Source: a virus. Taken from it: a stretch of 42,909 nucleotides of DNA. Shown one piece after another: positions 24,995-31,751 of the stretch. How positions within the stretch are numbered: position 1 is the first letter of the stretch; each line of letters begins with the position of its first letter. The notes beneath the pieces were generated by a model, which was not told the origin of the DNA, did not search any database, and was given only the letters and a program-made list of their open reading frames with translations. The DNA lies in IMG/VR virus record IMGVR_UViG_3300042923_000363, positions 1-42,909 of that record. One strand, written 5' to 3'. Position numbers and translations under genes: made by a program.

Positions 24995-25144
24995 TCACCG
25001 CGCAATGTATGGCGTTGTCAATACAGCGACTAGGGCAGCTAAGGCGATCAGTGCAAAGACTGTACGCATTTGTGGTCCTTCATTTCGACTGCATGCACCG
25101 AGTACACCGGCAAGAACAATTGTCCATAAGAGGAAAATGATCAT
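24995..25144 (-). CDS. Small two-helix membrane protein (49 aa)
   Basis: Read directly: ATG 25144 overlaps the previous stop as ATGA, stop TGA 24995-24997. The product is MIIFLLWTIVLAGVLGAC, a short polar SRNEGPQ segment, then RTVFALIALAALVAVLTTPY and IAR. Two hydrophobic stretches predict a hairpin in the membrane. LGAC resembles a lipobox, but the n-region lacks positive charge. Small membrane proteins in early operons often interfere with the host envelope or superinfecting phage; no specific function can be given. Confidence 0.7.
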   Translation of the reverse strand: MIIFLLWTIVLAGVLGACSRNEGPQMRTVFALIALAALVAVLTTPYIAR

Positions 25145-25458
25145 GAGTGGTAACCGTCCAATCCATGATCCTTTCGATACTGAGCTTCCATCGCATTAAG
25201 TTCGATATCTTCCAAGTGATGCAATTCCTTTCTCAGCCGATCATTCTCATTTGCAAAATGCACCGCTCGTTTTTCGTACATTTTCATACGACGCATGTGG
25301 TAGCCATTTTCTTTTTCGAGGCGTTCAACTTTGTCAATCAGATCATCCATAGCTAATTTAGCATCCCATGGATACTGCTCAACCATGCCCTGGTATACCC
25401 CGGGATAAGGAGCATATTTATAAAATTTATCTTTGATTTCTTGGAGCCAATTACTCAT
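25141..25458 (-). CDS. Coiled-coil hypothetical protein (105 aa)
   Basis: I choose ATG 25458, which overlaps the DUF3310-like gene's end, with GGGAAG upstream. The start MSNWLQEIKDKFYKYAPYPG is followed by about 70 residues of charged heptad sequence (LIDKVERLEKENGYHMRRMK). Coiled-coil proteins of this size sit beside DUF3310-like genes in several phages. No enzymatic motif. Confidence 0.7.
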   Translation of the reverse strand: MSNWLQEIKDKFYKYAPYPGVYQGMVEQYPWDAKLAMDDLIDKVERLEKENGYHMRRMKMYEKRAVHFANENDRLRKELHHLEDIELNAMEAQYRKDHGLDGYHS

Positions 25459-25780
25459 TTTTCTTCCCTGCCTCCTCAATAAGCTTGTCCAGATACACGC
25501 GTGCCTTCTTCAAATCCTCGACACCGTTCTTCTCACGCCAACGGGTTACATACTTGATGACGTTTCCCTCGAGGAAGTTCATGCCTTTATCAAGGATGAA
25601 ATCCCACGTTTCGATCGTGCCGTGTGTGTAGTAGGATGGTGCGGTTACTGTTAACTTTTCAATTTCTTTCTTAACTTCGCGTTCGCCTTCTTTGCCAAAA
25701 TAAGCAGGATCACAGCCTAATTTTTCACCAGCACGTTTGATAGCTTCATCAACTGTTTCTTTCTTGATCACGTTACTCAT
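25451..25780 (-). CDS. DUF3310-like protein
   Basis: 109 residues from ATG 25780 (GAGGTG seven bases upstream; ATG 25786 is too close to it). The C-terminal half reads YYTHGTIETWDFILDKGMNF, LEGNVIKYVTRWREKNGVED, LKKARVYLDKLIEE, the diagnostic DUF3310 sequence widespread in phages and often annotated as a nucleotide-kinase-like or MazG-like small protein. No Walker motif is present, so kinase activity is doubtful. Role in nucleotide metabolism is unproven. Confidence 0.85.
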   Translation of the reverse strand: MSNVIKKETVDEAIKRAGEKLGCDPAYFGKEGEREVKKEIEKLTVTAPSYYTHGTIETWDFILDKGMNFLEGNVIKYVTRWREKNGVEDLKKARVYLDKLIEEAGKKNE

Positions 25781-25791
25781 TTGCATTCACC

Positions 25792-26415
25792 TCAAAACAC
25801 GCGTACTGGCAAAACCAAAGCCAGTAAATTTTCTTGGCGAAACACGAGTGGTCTCATTTGACCACTGTACTCAGCTGTTAAGTCATCAAATCCGCAATCT
25901 TGAAATAGTTCAAGTGCATCAAATAGATAGTTAGCACGAACCGATAATTTAATTTCTTGATCTGATAATCCGATCTGAACGCTGCCATTCATTGCCTTGT
26001 TCTCCGGAAGCTCGAGCCAAACCTTGCCTTCACGTTGATTGATCTTAAGTAGCACAGATTGTTTAGCTTCAAGTTTTTGTTCTGAATCTTCCGGGTATCG
26101 TGCAGCTTCCCAAAGTATTTTTGTAAGCTTAGATAGTTTGCCAACTTTTGAAATTTTAAATTGTGCTTTTGACTCTGACGGAATTGCTTGATTCGTATCT
26201 GGATAAACACCTTCGATAAGTTCTCCTGATACCGGATTAATAATTTGATCTTTGGAACCAAAGTAAAGTCCTTCAGCTTGATAAAGCTGATGGCTGTCTG
26301 TTGCAATGAGTGTGCCATCTGATCGATGGTAAACTCCCTTTAGCGTTGGTCGTAATTCCGATGACGCTTTAGTTATTTTGCTCGCATGTCTCATAAAGGT
26401 TAGATATGAAATCAT
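25792..26415 (-). CDS. Sliding clamp-like (DnaN-related) protein, short form
   Basis: 207 residues, ATG 26415 with AAAGGTG upstream. LRPTLKGVYHRSDGTLIATD, SHQLYQAEG, the distal ANYLFDALELFQDCGFDDLT and the C-terminal QENLLALVLPVRVF recall beta-clamp domains: the one with a conserved TDSHRL-like motif and the final one ending in (M/L)P(V/M)R. Host clamps are about 370-380 residues with three domains, so this would be a two-domain version. It may recruit or compete for polymerase-associated proteins at phage forks. The resemblance is clear in motifs but not verified by alignment. Confidence 0.65.
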   Translation of the reverse strand: MISYLTFMRHASKITKASSELRPTLKGVYHRSDGTLIATDSHQLYQAEGLYFGSKDQIINPVSGELIEGVYPDTNQAIPSESKAQFKISKVGKLSKLTKILWEAARYPEDSEQKLEAKQSVLLKINQREGKVWLELPENKAMNGSVQIGLSDQEIKLSVRANYLFDALELFQDCGFDDLTAEYSGQMRPLVFRQENLLALVLPVRVF

Positions 26416-26451
26416 CTATTAATCACCTTTCTTTCACAATATTCAATCTAT

Positions 26452-26480
26452 AAAAATTAGGGAGACACCACTGCCTCCCT
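26452..26480 (-). terminator. Rho-independent terminator after the DUF669 gene
   Basis: Minus-strand RNA: AGGGAGGCA, loop GUGG, UGUCUCCCU (one G-U), then AAUUUUUA. It starts seven bases after the stop of the DUF669-like gene. It probably attenuates the early operon so that recombination proteins exceed replication and regulatory ones. Confidence 0.8.
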
Positions 26481-26486
26481 GTTTAG

Positions 26487-26993
26487 TTAAAATTGTCCTG
26501 GTGTGAATCCGCCTTGTTGATGCCCTGTCGGAAACGGTGCTTGATACTGACCCTGTGTCTGCGTCTGTGGTTTTGCTTCATCAGCAGGAATGAACGCTTT
26601 GACTTCGTTATTTTTCTTAGGCTGACCGTCATTGCCTGTCCATTCATGGACTACTAGTTTCACACGTCCGGTTGAACCGACGACCGTTGACCAATTCATC
26701 CGTAACTTTTCACCCTTCCTCTTCTGGCCAATGCCGGCGAAGAAGTTGGACAGTAGTCCTTCTGTTTTCGTATGCAGATACAGATTGTCAAAAACATCAA
26801 CATCTCCGTATTCAGGTGAATGTATGGTTAAAGTTAACTTCGCTTGATTGCATGCCGGAAGCTTGGCACTTCCTGCAAACCGTCCACGTTCAAATTTTGT
26901 GACTGTGAAGTCGTATTCTCCTGCTGGCAAGACGATAAATTCCCCACCGTCTTTTTCAATTTCATCATCCCAGCCTAGTTCACGTTCTGCCAT
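26487..26993 (-). CDS. DUF669 family, probable ssDNA-binding recombination partner
   Basis: 168 residues, ATG 26993. The start ERELGWDDEIEKDGGEFIVL, PAGEYDFTVTKFERGRFAG, then SFFAGIGQKRKGEKL-like text matches DUF669 (PF05037), found next to Sak4-type recombinases. The proline/glutamine-rich end (QTQTQGQYQAPFPTGHQQGG) resembles disordered SSB tails that recruit partners. The first residues (ELGWDDEI) also recur in the primase-helicase (ALGWDDEINSD), a shared short motif. The ssDNA-binding role is inferred from genomic association. Confidence 0.85.
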   Translation of the reverse strand: MAERELGWDDEIEKDGGEFIVLPAGEYDFTVTKFERGRFAGSAKLPACNQAKLTLTIHSPEYGDVDVFDNLYLHTKTEGLLSNFFAGIGQKRKGEKLRMNWSTVVGSTGRVKLVVHEWTGNDGQPKKNNEVKAFIPADEAKPQTQTQGQYQAPFPTGHQQGGFTPGQF

Positions 26994-27009
26994 GCTTCAT
27001 CACTCCTGA

Positions 27010-28092
27010 TTAATTAAATGGTATTGTCTTTCTGAATGATTTGATCATGCCAAATACCTGCTCCCATGCTCCAACGAGTACGCCGTTAACAAAGCCAGGA
27101 TCATAGTTGGTAATAGGCGTGTCTTGTGGGTAGTAGCCTTTTTGTGCGACAACAATTTGGATCTCTTCTTCTGAAACCTGGTTAGTGATCATGAGATCAC
27201 GAAGCGCCTGCGGGATGGCTGCGTTTAATTTGCTTGAATCATAGTCGTCCATCGTTGCTTGTTTGGTTTCCGGTTCAGCTTGTTTCGGCGATTTCACTAC
27301 CGGTGCCGGTGTAGGTTGCTGTCGAGTCTGTGCGACAGCGACAGGCGTCTTATTAAAGATTGGTGCTAGGTATTTTTCATAAGCGCCTTCAAGTGGAAAC
27401 TCGTCAGGCAAGCCATGGCGATTCTTCGCGTCCCATGCCGGGCTATGCGTGGCATAGACTGTGCGCTTCCCGCCCTGTGCCTTGTGCTTTGTTGCATTTC
27501 CTTTGCTGTCTACTGCAGACGCCACGCTTAACGTTTTGTAGTTGATGAACAGCACCATGTCTGCCCATTCCTTGACAAGCGCTGATGTACGGGCGGATGT
27601 TTTCTTTCCTAGTTTTAACTCGTACCGGTCATAGGCACCCATTTCATCCGGCTGTTCAAACTTACGGATCTGAGCGTGAGCAGTCAGAACAACGTTAATG
27701 CCGCTGTCAACAACGTCCTGCAGTTTATTAAGGAAACGTCCCAATTCTTCTTCGAGCTTGATGTAGCCACTACCATAACCAAAATCTTCAATTGATGTTT
27801 TTTGAGCATCCGAGCATATTTTTTCAATTGCCATTCGTTCTGCCCAGTCAACGGTGTCAATCGTAAGCGTCTTGCACAATTTGTCCCTTTTGACCTCATC
27901 AACAGTTTGATTCAGCATCGTCCAACTTGACACTTTAGGAGTCCGTGCAACATCCATATTGGCGGTGCTTCCTTCCGTGTCGATAAATAGAGGATCGGGA
28001 AATTTTGCAGCTAGTGACGACTTACCGATTCCCTCCATACCATACAAAATGCACTTTTGCGCTTTAGCTACTTTTCCACGTGATATTTCCAT
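27010..28092 (-). CDS. Sak4-like RecA-fold recombinase / ATPase (AAA_24)
   Basis: 360 residues, ATG 28092. Walker A CILYGMEGIGKSSLAAKFP is at residues about 14-32, followed by PLFIDTEGST (about 35-44), Walker B LTIDTVDWAE (about 76-85) and VLTAHAQIRKFE (about 135). These are the Sak4 / phage nucleotide-binding AAA_24 features. Sak4 proteins anneal ssDNA, usually with an SSB-like partner, here the DUF669 gene just downstream. The C-terminal 130 residues are less conserved, with a P/Q-rich linker (RQQPTPAPVVKSPKQAEPET). Confidence 0.88.
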   Translation of the reverse strand: MEISRGKVAKAQKCILYGMEGIGKSSLAAKFPDPLFIDTEGSTANMDVARTPKVSSWTMLNQTVDEVKRDKLCKTLTIDTVDWAERMAIEKICSDAQKTSIEDFGYGSGYIKLEEELGRFLNKLQDVVDSGINVVLTAHAQIRKFEQPDEMGAYDRYELKLGKKTSARTSALVKEWADMVLFINYKTLSVASAVDSKGNATKHKAQGGKRTVYATHSPAWDAKNRHGLPDEFPLEGAYEKYLAPIFNKTPVAVAQTRQQPTPAPVVKSPKQAEPETKQATMDDYDSSKLNAAIPQALRDLMITNQVSEEEIQIVVAQKGYYPQDTPITNYDPGFVNGVLVGAWEQVFGMIKSFRKTIPFN

Positions 28093-28094
28093 TT

Positions 28095-29396
28095 TTAAAA
28101 TTCACCTGGCTTCCATGTTTTAGTTTGTGCTTTAGGCTGTTCTGCCGGCTTTTCGTCGCCAACAACATAGCCATCTTCGATGATGATCGAGCATTCTTCT
28201 CCGGTGCTAACGCGTGTCGCAATGGCTTGCAGTCCTTCTTGTTTCAGCCATTCGCCAAATTCGTTGAGCGTGTCCATATCCATCTGCTCGAGCTTGTCCA
28301 GCAAGATAAAGCCACAGTCTGGCTTAAGCTTACGAACGATTGCCGTGGATACTTTCAGCTGGTCAGAGCCGCTCATGTTGTCCCATTTTTGCCCTTCATA
28401 AATCAACTCGCCATCTTCGACAGACAGTCCAGGTAATGGCAGGTTGGCATTTGTCAGTAGGTCTGATTTTTGTTGGCGTACGCGGTCGATTTCTACAGAC
28501 AGTTTCTGATACTGTGCTCCGTACTCGCGTGCATCATCTTCGGCTTTATCCTTGTCGAGATTGGCACGTACCTTGCGGTTGATCTCATCGATCTGTTGGA
28601 TATTGGCTTCGAGTTCATCCGTTGATTGGTCGACCAGGTCAAGAGCATCAGTTTGTGCAATACTTAAATCTTCCTGTAGTTGCGTGTACTTCTTTTGAGC
28701 CGCGTTTAGCAAAGCCGTTAGCCGGTTAACTTCGCGTCCTTGTGATTCAAACTCACACTGGATTTGTTTGACACGCTCACGTTTTCGCTGATTATCACCG
28801 TTCTTGGCGAGAATGGCTTGTTGCTGTTGAATGAGCTCTGAAGCCGACACAGGCTCTTTAGGAGCGTCAGGAAAGTATGGCTGCTCCTTAGCGAACTTGG
28901 CTTTCTGGTCGGAAATCTGACCAATGGCACGACGCCGGTTGTATACTTCGTTTTCCTGCTGTTCGAGTTCATGTAGCTTGTTGCCCACGCCGATGATCTG
29001 CAGCAGAATATTGGCTTTTTCCTTACTTGTGGAATTTATGAATTTTGGTAGATTAATTGCCAGTTCTTCCACGAAGCTGTCAAGAAGCTGCTGTCCGGCT
29101 TTCTGACCGTTTGGGTCAATAACCTTCAAGTCGCTGTTCTTTCCTTTTCGTTCGACAATTAATCCATTGGAGAGGACAATATGCAGGTATGGATCGGTAA
29201 CTGATCCATCACGATGTGCTTCGGAAGGACGGTATTTGTTTCCGCCTAATCCCCATGCGATGGCATCAAGAATGCTTGTCTTTCCTTGCTTATTTTTACC
29301 GCCGACAACAGTTAAACCGCTTGGTGCCGGTTCAACCTTAACGGCTTTGACACGCTTGACGTTTTCGATTTCAAGCTTGTTAATTGTGATAGGCAT
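28095..29396 (-). CDS. SMC/RecF-like ATPase (AAA_23)
   Basis: 433 residues, ATG 29396. It has Walker A VVGGKNKQGKTSILDAIAWG at about 30-50, a central antiparallel coiled coil (about 150-300), an ABC signature NMSGSDQLKVSTAIV and Walker B GFILLDKLEQMD. SbcC/RecF-like single proteins with a short coiled coil accompany Sak4-type recombinases in Lactobacillales phages. It may process ends or load the recombinase. It ends two bases before the Sak4-like start, showing coupling. Confidence 0.85.
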   Translation of the reverse strand: MPITINKLEIENVKRVKAVKVEPAPSGLTVVGGKNKQGKTSILDAIAWGLGGNKYRPSEAHRDGSVTDPYLHIVLSNGLIVERKGKNSDLKVIDPNGQKAGQQLLDSFVEELAINLPKFINSTSKEKANILLQIIGVGNKLHELEQQENEVYNRRRAIGQISDQKAKFAKEQPYFPDAPKEPVSASELIQQQQAILAKNGDNQRKRERVKQIQCEFESQGREVNRLTALLNAAQKKYTQLQEDLSIAQTDALDLVDQSTDELEANIQQIDEINRKVRANLDKDKAEDDAREYGAQYQKLSVEIDRVRQQKSDLLTNANLPLPGLSVEDGELIYEGQKWDNMSGSDQLKVSTAIVRKLKPDCGFILLDKLEQMDMDTLNEFGEWLKQEGLQAIATRVSTGEECSIIIEDGYVVGDEKPAEQPKAQTKTWKPGEF

Positions 29397-29439
29397 TTAT
29401 GAATCAGTCCTTTCGTGCTATACTAAGCACAGGTATGTT

Positions 29440-29991
29440 TTACTTAGTCGCTTTTGCAGAAGCGGCTTTTTCATTTTTTCTGCGTTCTTGCTCTTTGAGC
29501 AGGTTCGTATACGTTTCCGCGTATTCCAGTTCGCTCATTTCAGTAAGTGAATGTTTAGCACCACTCGGAATAAAGTTGCAGCGCATGTAAATACGCCCAT
29601 CAAAGTCTCGGTAGGATTGAGACTCCTGTTTCGGTGACGACTTGAACATTCCATATGAAAAACGCAATCTAGATAACGATTGATAGTTTTTTAGATTGAA
29701 TTTTTCAAGAATGGATTCATAAAATTTTATTAATTGTTTAGCTTCTTTGCTTGTTTTCTTGATTAAACCGTCTTGTTTAAAAAGTTTCTTGTTATCCGGC
29801 TTGAATTTATCTAACTCATCAGCTGGAAAACCAAGTTCTGTTATTGTGTAGATTGATTTGATCTTTTCGCCCATGTGGACAGCCATTGCAGTGATGACCT
29901 TTTCCCAATCATCTTGTTGTTGCCATTCCTTGCGGACAGCTTTGTCATAGTCCGATCCTTCTTTTGACACGTAGCAGTGGAATTCACTCAC
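29440..29991 (-). CDS. Hypothetical early phage protein (183 aa)
   Basis: GTG 29991 overlaps the preceding stop; AGGAGCG lies upstream. The product (EFHCYVSKEGSDYDKAVRKE, NNKKLFKQDGL-like helical middle, SLSRLRFSYGMFKSSPKQES, YRDFDGRIYMRCNFIPSG, Lys/Ala-rich tail) gives no domain I can name. Its place just upstream of the SMC-like and Sak4-like genes suggests a recombination accessory role, which is only positional inference. A 5-bp stem (29415-29430) lies between this gene and the next. Confidence 0.75.
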   Translation of the reverse strand: MSEFHCYVSKEGSDYDKAVRKEWQQQDDWEKVITAMAVHMGEKIKSIYTITELGFPADELDKFKPDNKKLFKQDGLIKKTSKEAKQLIKFYESILEKFNLKNYQSLSRLRFSYGMFKSSPKQESQSYRDFDGRIYMRCNFIPSGAKHSLTEMSELEYAETYTNLLKEQERRKNEKAASAKATK

Positions 29992-30155
29992 TTCTTCTCA
30001 CGCTCCTTTCTCGCCTTTTCAACATTTTCCTTACGTTCTTTATTCGTGACGTACGCGCCATTGTAATAACGCTTGTCCGTCAAGTGCTTACGTTCAGCAC
30101 GGCATAGGATTTGACCGAAGTCTTGTTTGATTGCAGTTGATACTGCAGATAGCAT
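29988..30155 (-). CDS. Small basic protein (55 aa)
   Basis: Read directly: ATG 30155 to TGA 29988, with GGGAGGTG seven bases upstream. It begins MLSAVSTAIKQDFGQILCRA and continues with basic helical sequence (ERKHLTDKRYYNGAYVTNKE, KARKEREKK). A strong ribosome site and coupling to both neighbours support it. Its Lys/Arg-rich tail suggests nucleic-acid binding. No family known to me. Confidence 0.7.
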   Translation of the reverse strand: MLSAVSTAIKQDFGQILCRAERKHLTDKRYYNGAYVTNKERKENVEKARKEREKK

Positions 30156-30156
30156 G

Positions 30157-30465
30157 TTAGTCACCTCCCTTCAGGGCTTTCTCAGCCAACTTTATTAATC
30201 GCCCTGCATCATTTGGCCATATAGCTGACTTTCCTTTCAGACGCTTGATAAACTCTTCATCTGTTTCGGGGTTCAATACTAGGCGACCATCGTAAATTGC
30301 GTCGATTAATTCTTTAAGTCCTTCCCTGCCGATTGCGTCAGTTTGTCTTTCACTGGTCGCTCCGAGAAAATTCCATAGCTTAGAAGGTTTGTCTTTTCCA
30401 ACGTTGCTAAGTGCTAAAAGCGCTACATCTGATACCCGAACAGGTAATCTTAACGGTTCCGTCAT
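30157..30465 (-). CDS. Hypothetical early phage protein (102 aa)
   Basis: ATG 30465 overlaps the preceding stop as ATGA. The text (PVRVSDVALLALSNVGKDKP, KLWNFLGATSERQTDAIGRE, GLKELIDAIYDGRLVLNPET) is mainly helical. It is not recognised. It stands in a run of tightly coupled short genes between the Cro-like gene and the recombination block. Confidence 0.7.
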   Translation of the reverse strand: MTEPLRLPVRVSDVALLALSNVGKDKPSKLWNFLGATSERQTDAIGREGLKELIDAIYDGRLVLNPETDEEFIKRLKGKSAIWPNDAGRLIKLAEKALKGGD

Positions 30466-30635
30466 TTTGTTTCGCCTCCCTTCAAGTTCTCTTTTGCAAC
30501 ACGTACAAACTTGACCATGTCCTTACCCTTCAGTAGCGGCGAACAGAACCATACGAACGGTTTCGGCTGCTGATTGTGACGATTCATGGTATTGACGATT
30601 ACTGCTGCTTGTTCAGCTGCTGCGATTGCTCTCAT
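30462..30635 (-). CDS. Hypothetical early protein (57 aa)
   Basis: Read directly: ATG 30635 with GAGGAGG seven bases upstream, stop TGA 30462-30464 overlapping the next start. The product MRAIAAAEQAAVIVNTMNRH continues with QQPKPFVWFCSPLLKGKDMV and KFVRVAKENLKGGETK. It has no motif I know. The ribosome site and four-base overlap make it a real gene. Confidence 0.75.
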   Translation of the reverse strand: MRAIAAAEQAAVIVNTMNRHNQQPKPFVWFCSPLLKGKDMVKFVRVAKENLKGGETK

Positions 30636-30638
30636 GGG

Positions 30639-30956
30639 TCAATCCTCCTCTTTGATTTTGATGTTCATTCGTCCGGTTCCGTTCATTTCAACGACGCCCT
30701 TTATTTTCTTTTCAAATTTAGATGCTTTGCTGTTATCACCATCAAAGCCACCTGGAAACATTTCATTTGCTACATTGGCCAACTGGATCATCACTTTCAA
30801 ACTATTCAAGTCGGCTTCCGTTAAGAGGTTTTCTCCACACGTTGGGCACGGTTTGTTTAGCCATTTGTCGTAATCCTCAAATTTCACATTTAGTTCTTTG
30901 TAATCACAATGATCACACTTGATGCCTTTAATATTTAGTTCAACTGCCTTTGGCAT
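30639..30956 (-). CDS. Zinc-ribbon early protein (105 aa)
   Basis: ATG 30956, AAGGAGGTG upstream. Residues about 14-45 contain CDHCDY and CPTCGE, a classical four-Cys zinc ribbon. The C-terminal half (SLKVMIQLANVANEMFPG, KKIKGVVEMNGTGRMNIKIK) is helical then beta. Small zinc ribbons in early phage operons often target transcription or DNA metabolism proteins; the target here is unknown. Confidence 0.75.
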   Translation of the reverse strand: MPKAVELNIKGIKCDHCDYKELNVKFEDYDKWLNKPCPTCGENLLTEADLNSLKVMIQLANVANEMFPGGFDGDNSKASKFEKKIKGVVEMNGTGRMNIKIKEED

Positions 30957-31088
30957 TTATCTCACCTCCTTCAAAGCCGTGTAATAGTGCATCTTCTGGC
31001 TACGTGCCCATGCTCCTGAACAACCTTGCGTGATCATCCGTGTCTCAAGATCGGCGAAGTAGTAATAGAGTGATAGATTACGATTCAT
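30957..31088 (-). CDS. Small aromatic-rich protein (43 aa)
   Basis: Read directly: ATG 31088 overlaps the upstream stop as ATGA; stop TAA at 30957-30959 abuts the next start. The product is MNRNLSLYYYFADLETRMIT, then QGCSGAWARSQKMHYYTALK. Such sequences (YYYFADxET) recur as very small proteins after the excisionase-like gene in Lactobacillales phages. No function known. Coupling supports translation. Confidence 0.65.
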   Translation of the reverse strand: MNRNLSLYYYFADLETRMITQGCSGAWARSQKMHYYTALKEVR

Positions 31089-31282
31089 TTGACGATGCCC
31101 TCACAGCTTGTTCCCAGCCAGGCGTCGATCTCGTCAAGGTCGAAGATAAGGACGTGAGGAGCAGGACGGCTGAACGGAATATCCTTTGTCTTCATTAGCT
31201 TAAAAATTAGCCAACGCGACATTGGGCATTTAATCGACTCTAGATACTCGACTAGGGCATCAGCTCCGCGAATTTTACGCAT
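31085..31282 (-). CDS. Excisionase/MerR-like small HTH protein
   Basis: 65 residues from ATG 31282 with AGGAGG seven bases upstream. It contains ALVEYLESIKCPMSRWLIFK, LMKTKDIPF, then HVLIFDLDEIDAWL, the winged-helix layout (helix-turn-helix, short wing, DxxEIDxWL ending) of excisionase/helix-turn-helix_17 proteins. It is the second gene of the leftward early operon. It may help excise the prophage together with the integrase at 32466, or regulate. Confidence 0.7.
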   Translation of the reverse strand: MRKIRGADALVEYLESIKCPMSRWLIFKLMKTKDIPFSRPAPHVLIFDLDEIDAWLGTSCEGIVK

Positions 31283-31303
31283 CTTCAATCCTCCTTTCTT
31301 CTA

Positions 31304-31552
31304 TTAACATACCTTCTTTCGTTCCTTAATAGGAACATCAAGATCAAAAAAATAAGCAATCGGAATACCAAACTTTTCATTTAGCCGCTTGACCTCACTA
31401 AGAGTGAAGTCTGCACCGAATCCGTTTAGCTTTTTGCTTACCGTATTTCGTTTAACATCAAGGATTGAAGCAAGATCGTTATGCTTGATCTCTTTCTCAA
31501 CTAGAAAAGCTTTAACTTTCAAGTAAGGTTGCCTTTTTCTCCCATCATGCAT
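31304..31552 (-). CDS. Cro-like XRE-family repressor
   Basis: I choose ATG 31552 (82 residues) because GGAGGTG lies just upstream; the frame extends to 31603 through the promoter. Residues about 15-65 form an XRE HTH (KVKAFLVEKEIKHNDLASIL, DVKRNTVSKKLNGFGAD, TLSEVKRLNEKFGIPIAYFF). It is divergent from the CI-like gene and first in the early operon, the place of Cro. A fifth operator-type palindrome GTTCCT-N4-AGGAAC lies inside its 3' end (31321-31336). Confidence 0.85.
   Translation of the reverse strand: MHDGRKRQPYLKVKAFLVEKEIKHNDLASILDVKRNTVSKKLNGFGADFTLSEVKRLNEKFGIPIAYFFDLDVPIKERKKVC
31321..31336. promoter_or_regulatory. CI/Cro-type operator inside the 3' end of the cro-like gene
   Basis: GTTCCTTAATAGGAAC is a perfect GTTCCT-N4-AGGAAC dyad, identical in arms to the operator at 31570. 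It lies about 235 bp inside the transcribed region. A distal operator could serve repressor looping or block elongation. Confidence 0.7.
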
Positions 31553-31569
31553 CTCTCTCACCTCCGTCC

Positions 31570-31585
31570 GTTCCTCATAAGGAAC
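31570..31585. promoter_or_regulatory. Operator at the transcription start of the leftward early promoter
   Basis: GTTCCTCATAAGGAAC, a perfect dyad, lies just downstream of the -10 of the leftward promoter (31592-31597), covering the expected +1. Binding here would block early transcription. Confidence 0.8.
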
Positions 31586-31591
31586 ATTTTT

Positions 31592-31620
31592 AGAATAAAC
31601 CAATCCCAGTTTTGTGTCAA
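31592..31620 (-). promoter_or_regulatory. Leftward early promoter
   Basis: Minus strand TTGACA (plus 31615-31620), 17-base spacer, TATTCT (plus 31592-31597). It is bracketed by operators at 31570-31585 and 31629-31644 and drives the cro-like gene and the early operon. The consensus -35 and ideal spacing make it the strongest promoter seen in the switch. Confidence 0.85.
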
Positions 31621-31628
31621 CAAAAAAA

Positions 31629-31644
31629 GTTCCTAAAAAGGAAT
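31629..31644. promoter_or_regulatory. Operator upstream of the leftward promoter
   Basis: GTTCCTAAAAAGGAAT matches the dyad with one end-base change. It sits nine bases upstream of the -35 of the leftward early promoter. Its centre is 59 bp from that of the 31570 operator. Confidence 0.75.
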
Positions 31645-31661
31645 TATTTCATTCCCCGAGT

Positions 31662-31677
31662 GTTGCATTTAAGGAAC
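31662..31677. promoter_or_regulatory. Degenerate operator overlapping the repressor promoter
   Basis: GTTGCATTTAAGGAAC keeps the right arm AGGAAC, while the left arm is GTTGCA. It overlaps the -35 (TTGCAT) of the rightward repressor promoter, as expected of a weaker autoregulatory site. Confidence 0.55.
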
Positions 31678-31691
31678 GTTTCTGATATTAT
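31663..31691 (+). promoter_or_regulatory. Rightward promoter of the CI-like repressor
   Basis: TTGCAT (31663-31668), 17-base spacer, TATTAT (31686-31691), about 55 bases upstream of the TTG start at 31752. A variant palindrome ATTCCC-N5-GGGAAT (31692-31708) covers the start point and may be a further operator. Confidence 0.7.
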
Positions 31692-31708
31692 ATTCCCATA
31701 GAGGGAAT
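31692..31708. promoter_or_regulatory. Variant operator palindrome at the repressor transcription start
   Basis: ATTCCCATAGAGGGAAT is a perfect odd-centred dyad resembling the other operators but with CCC/GGG cores. It lies directly after the -10 of the repressor promoter, so binding would silence the repressor gene, a plausible Cro target. Confidence 0.55.
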
Positions 31709-31751
31709 ACTTAAAGAATTAAATTAATCAGGTATAGGGAGAGCTAAAACA

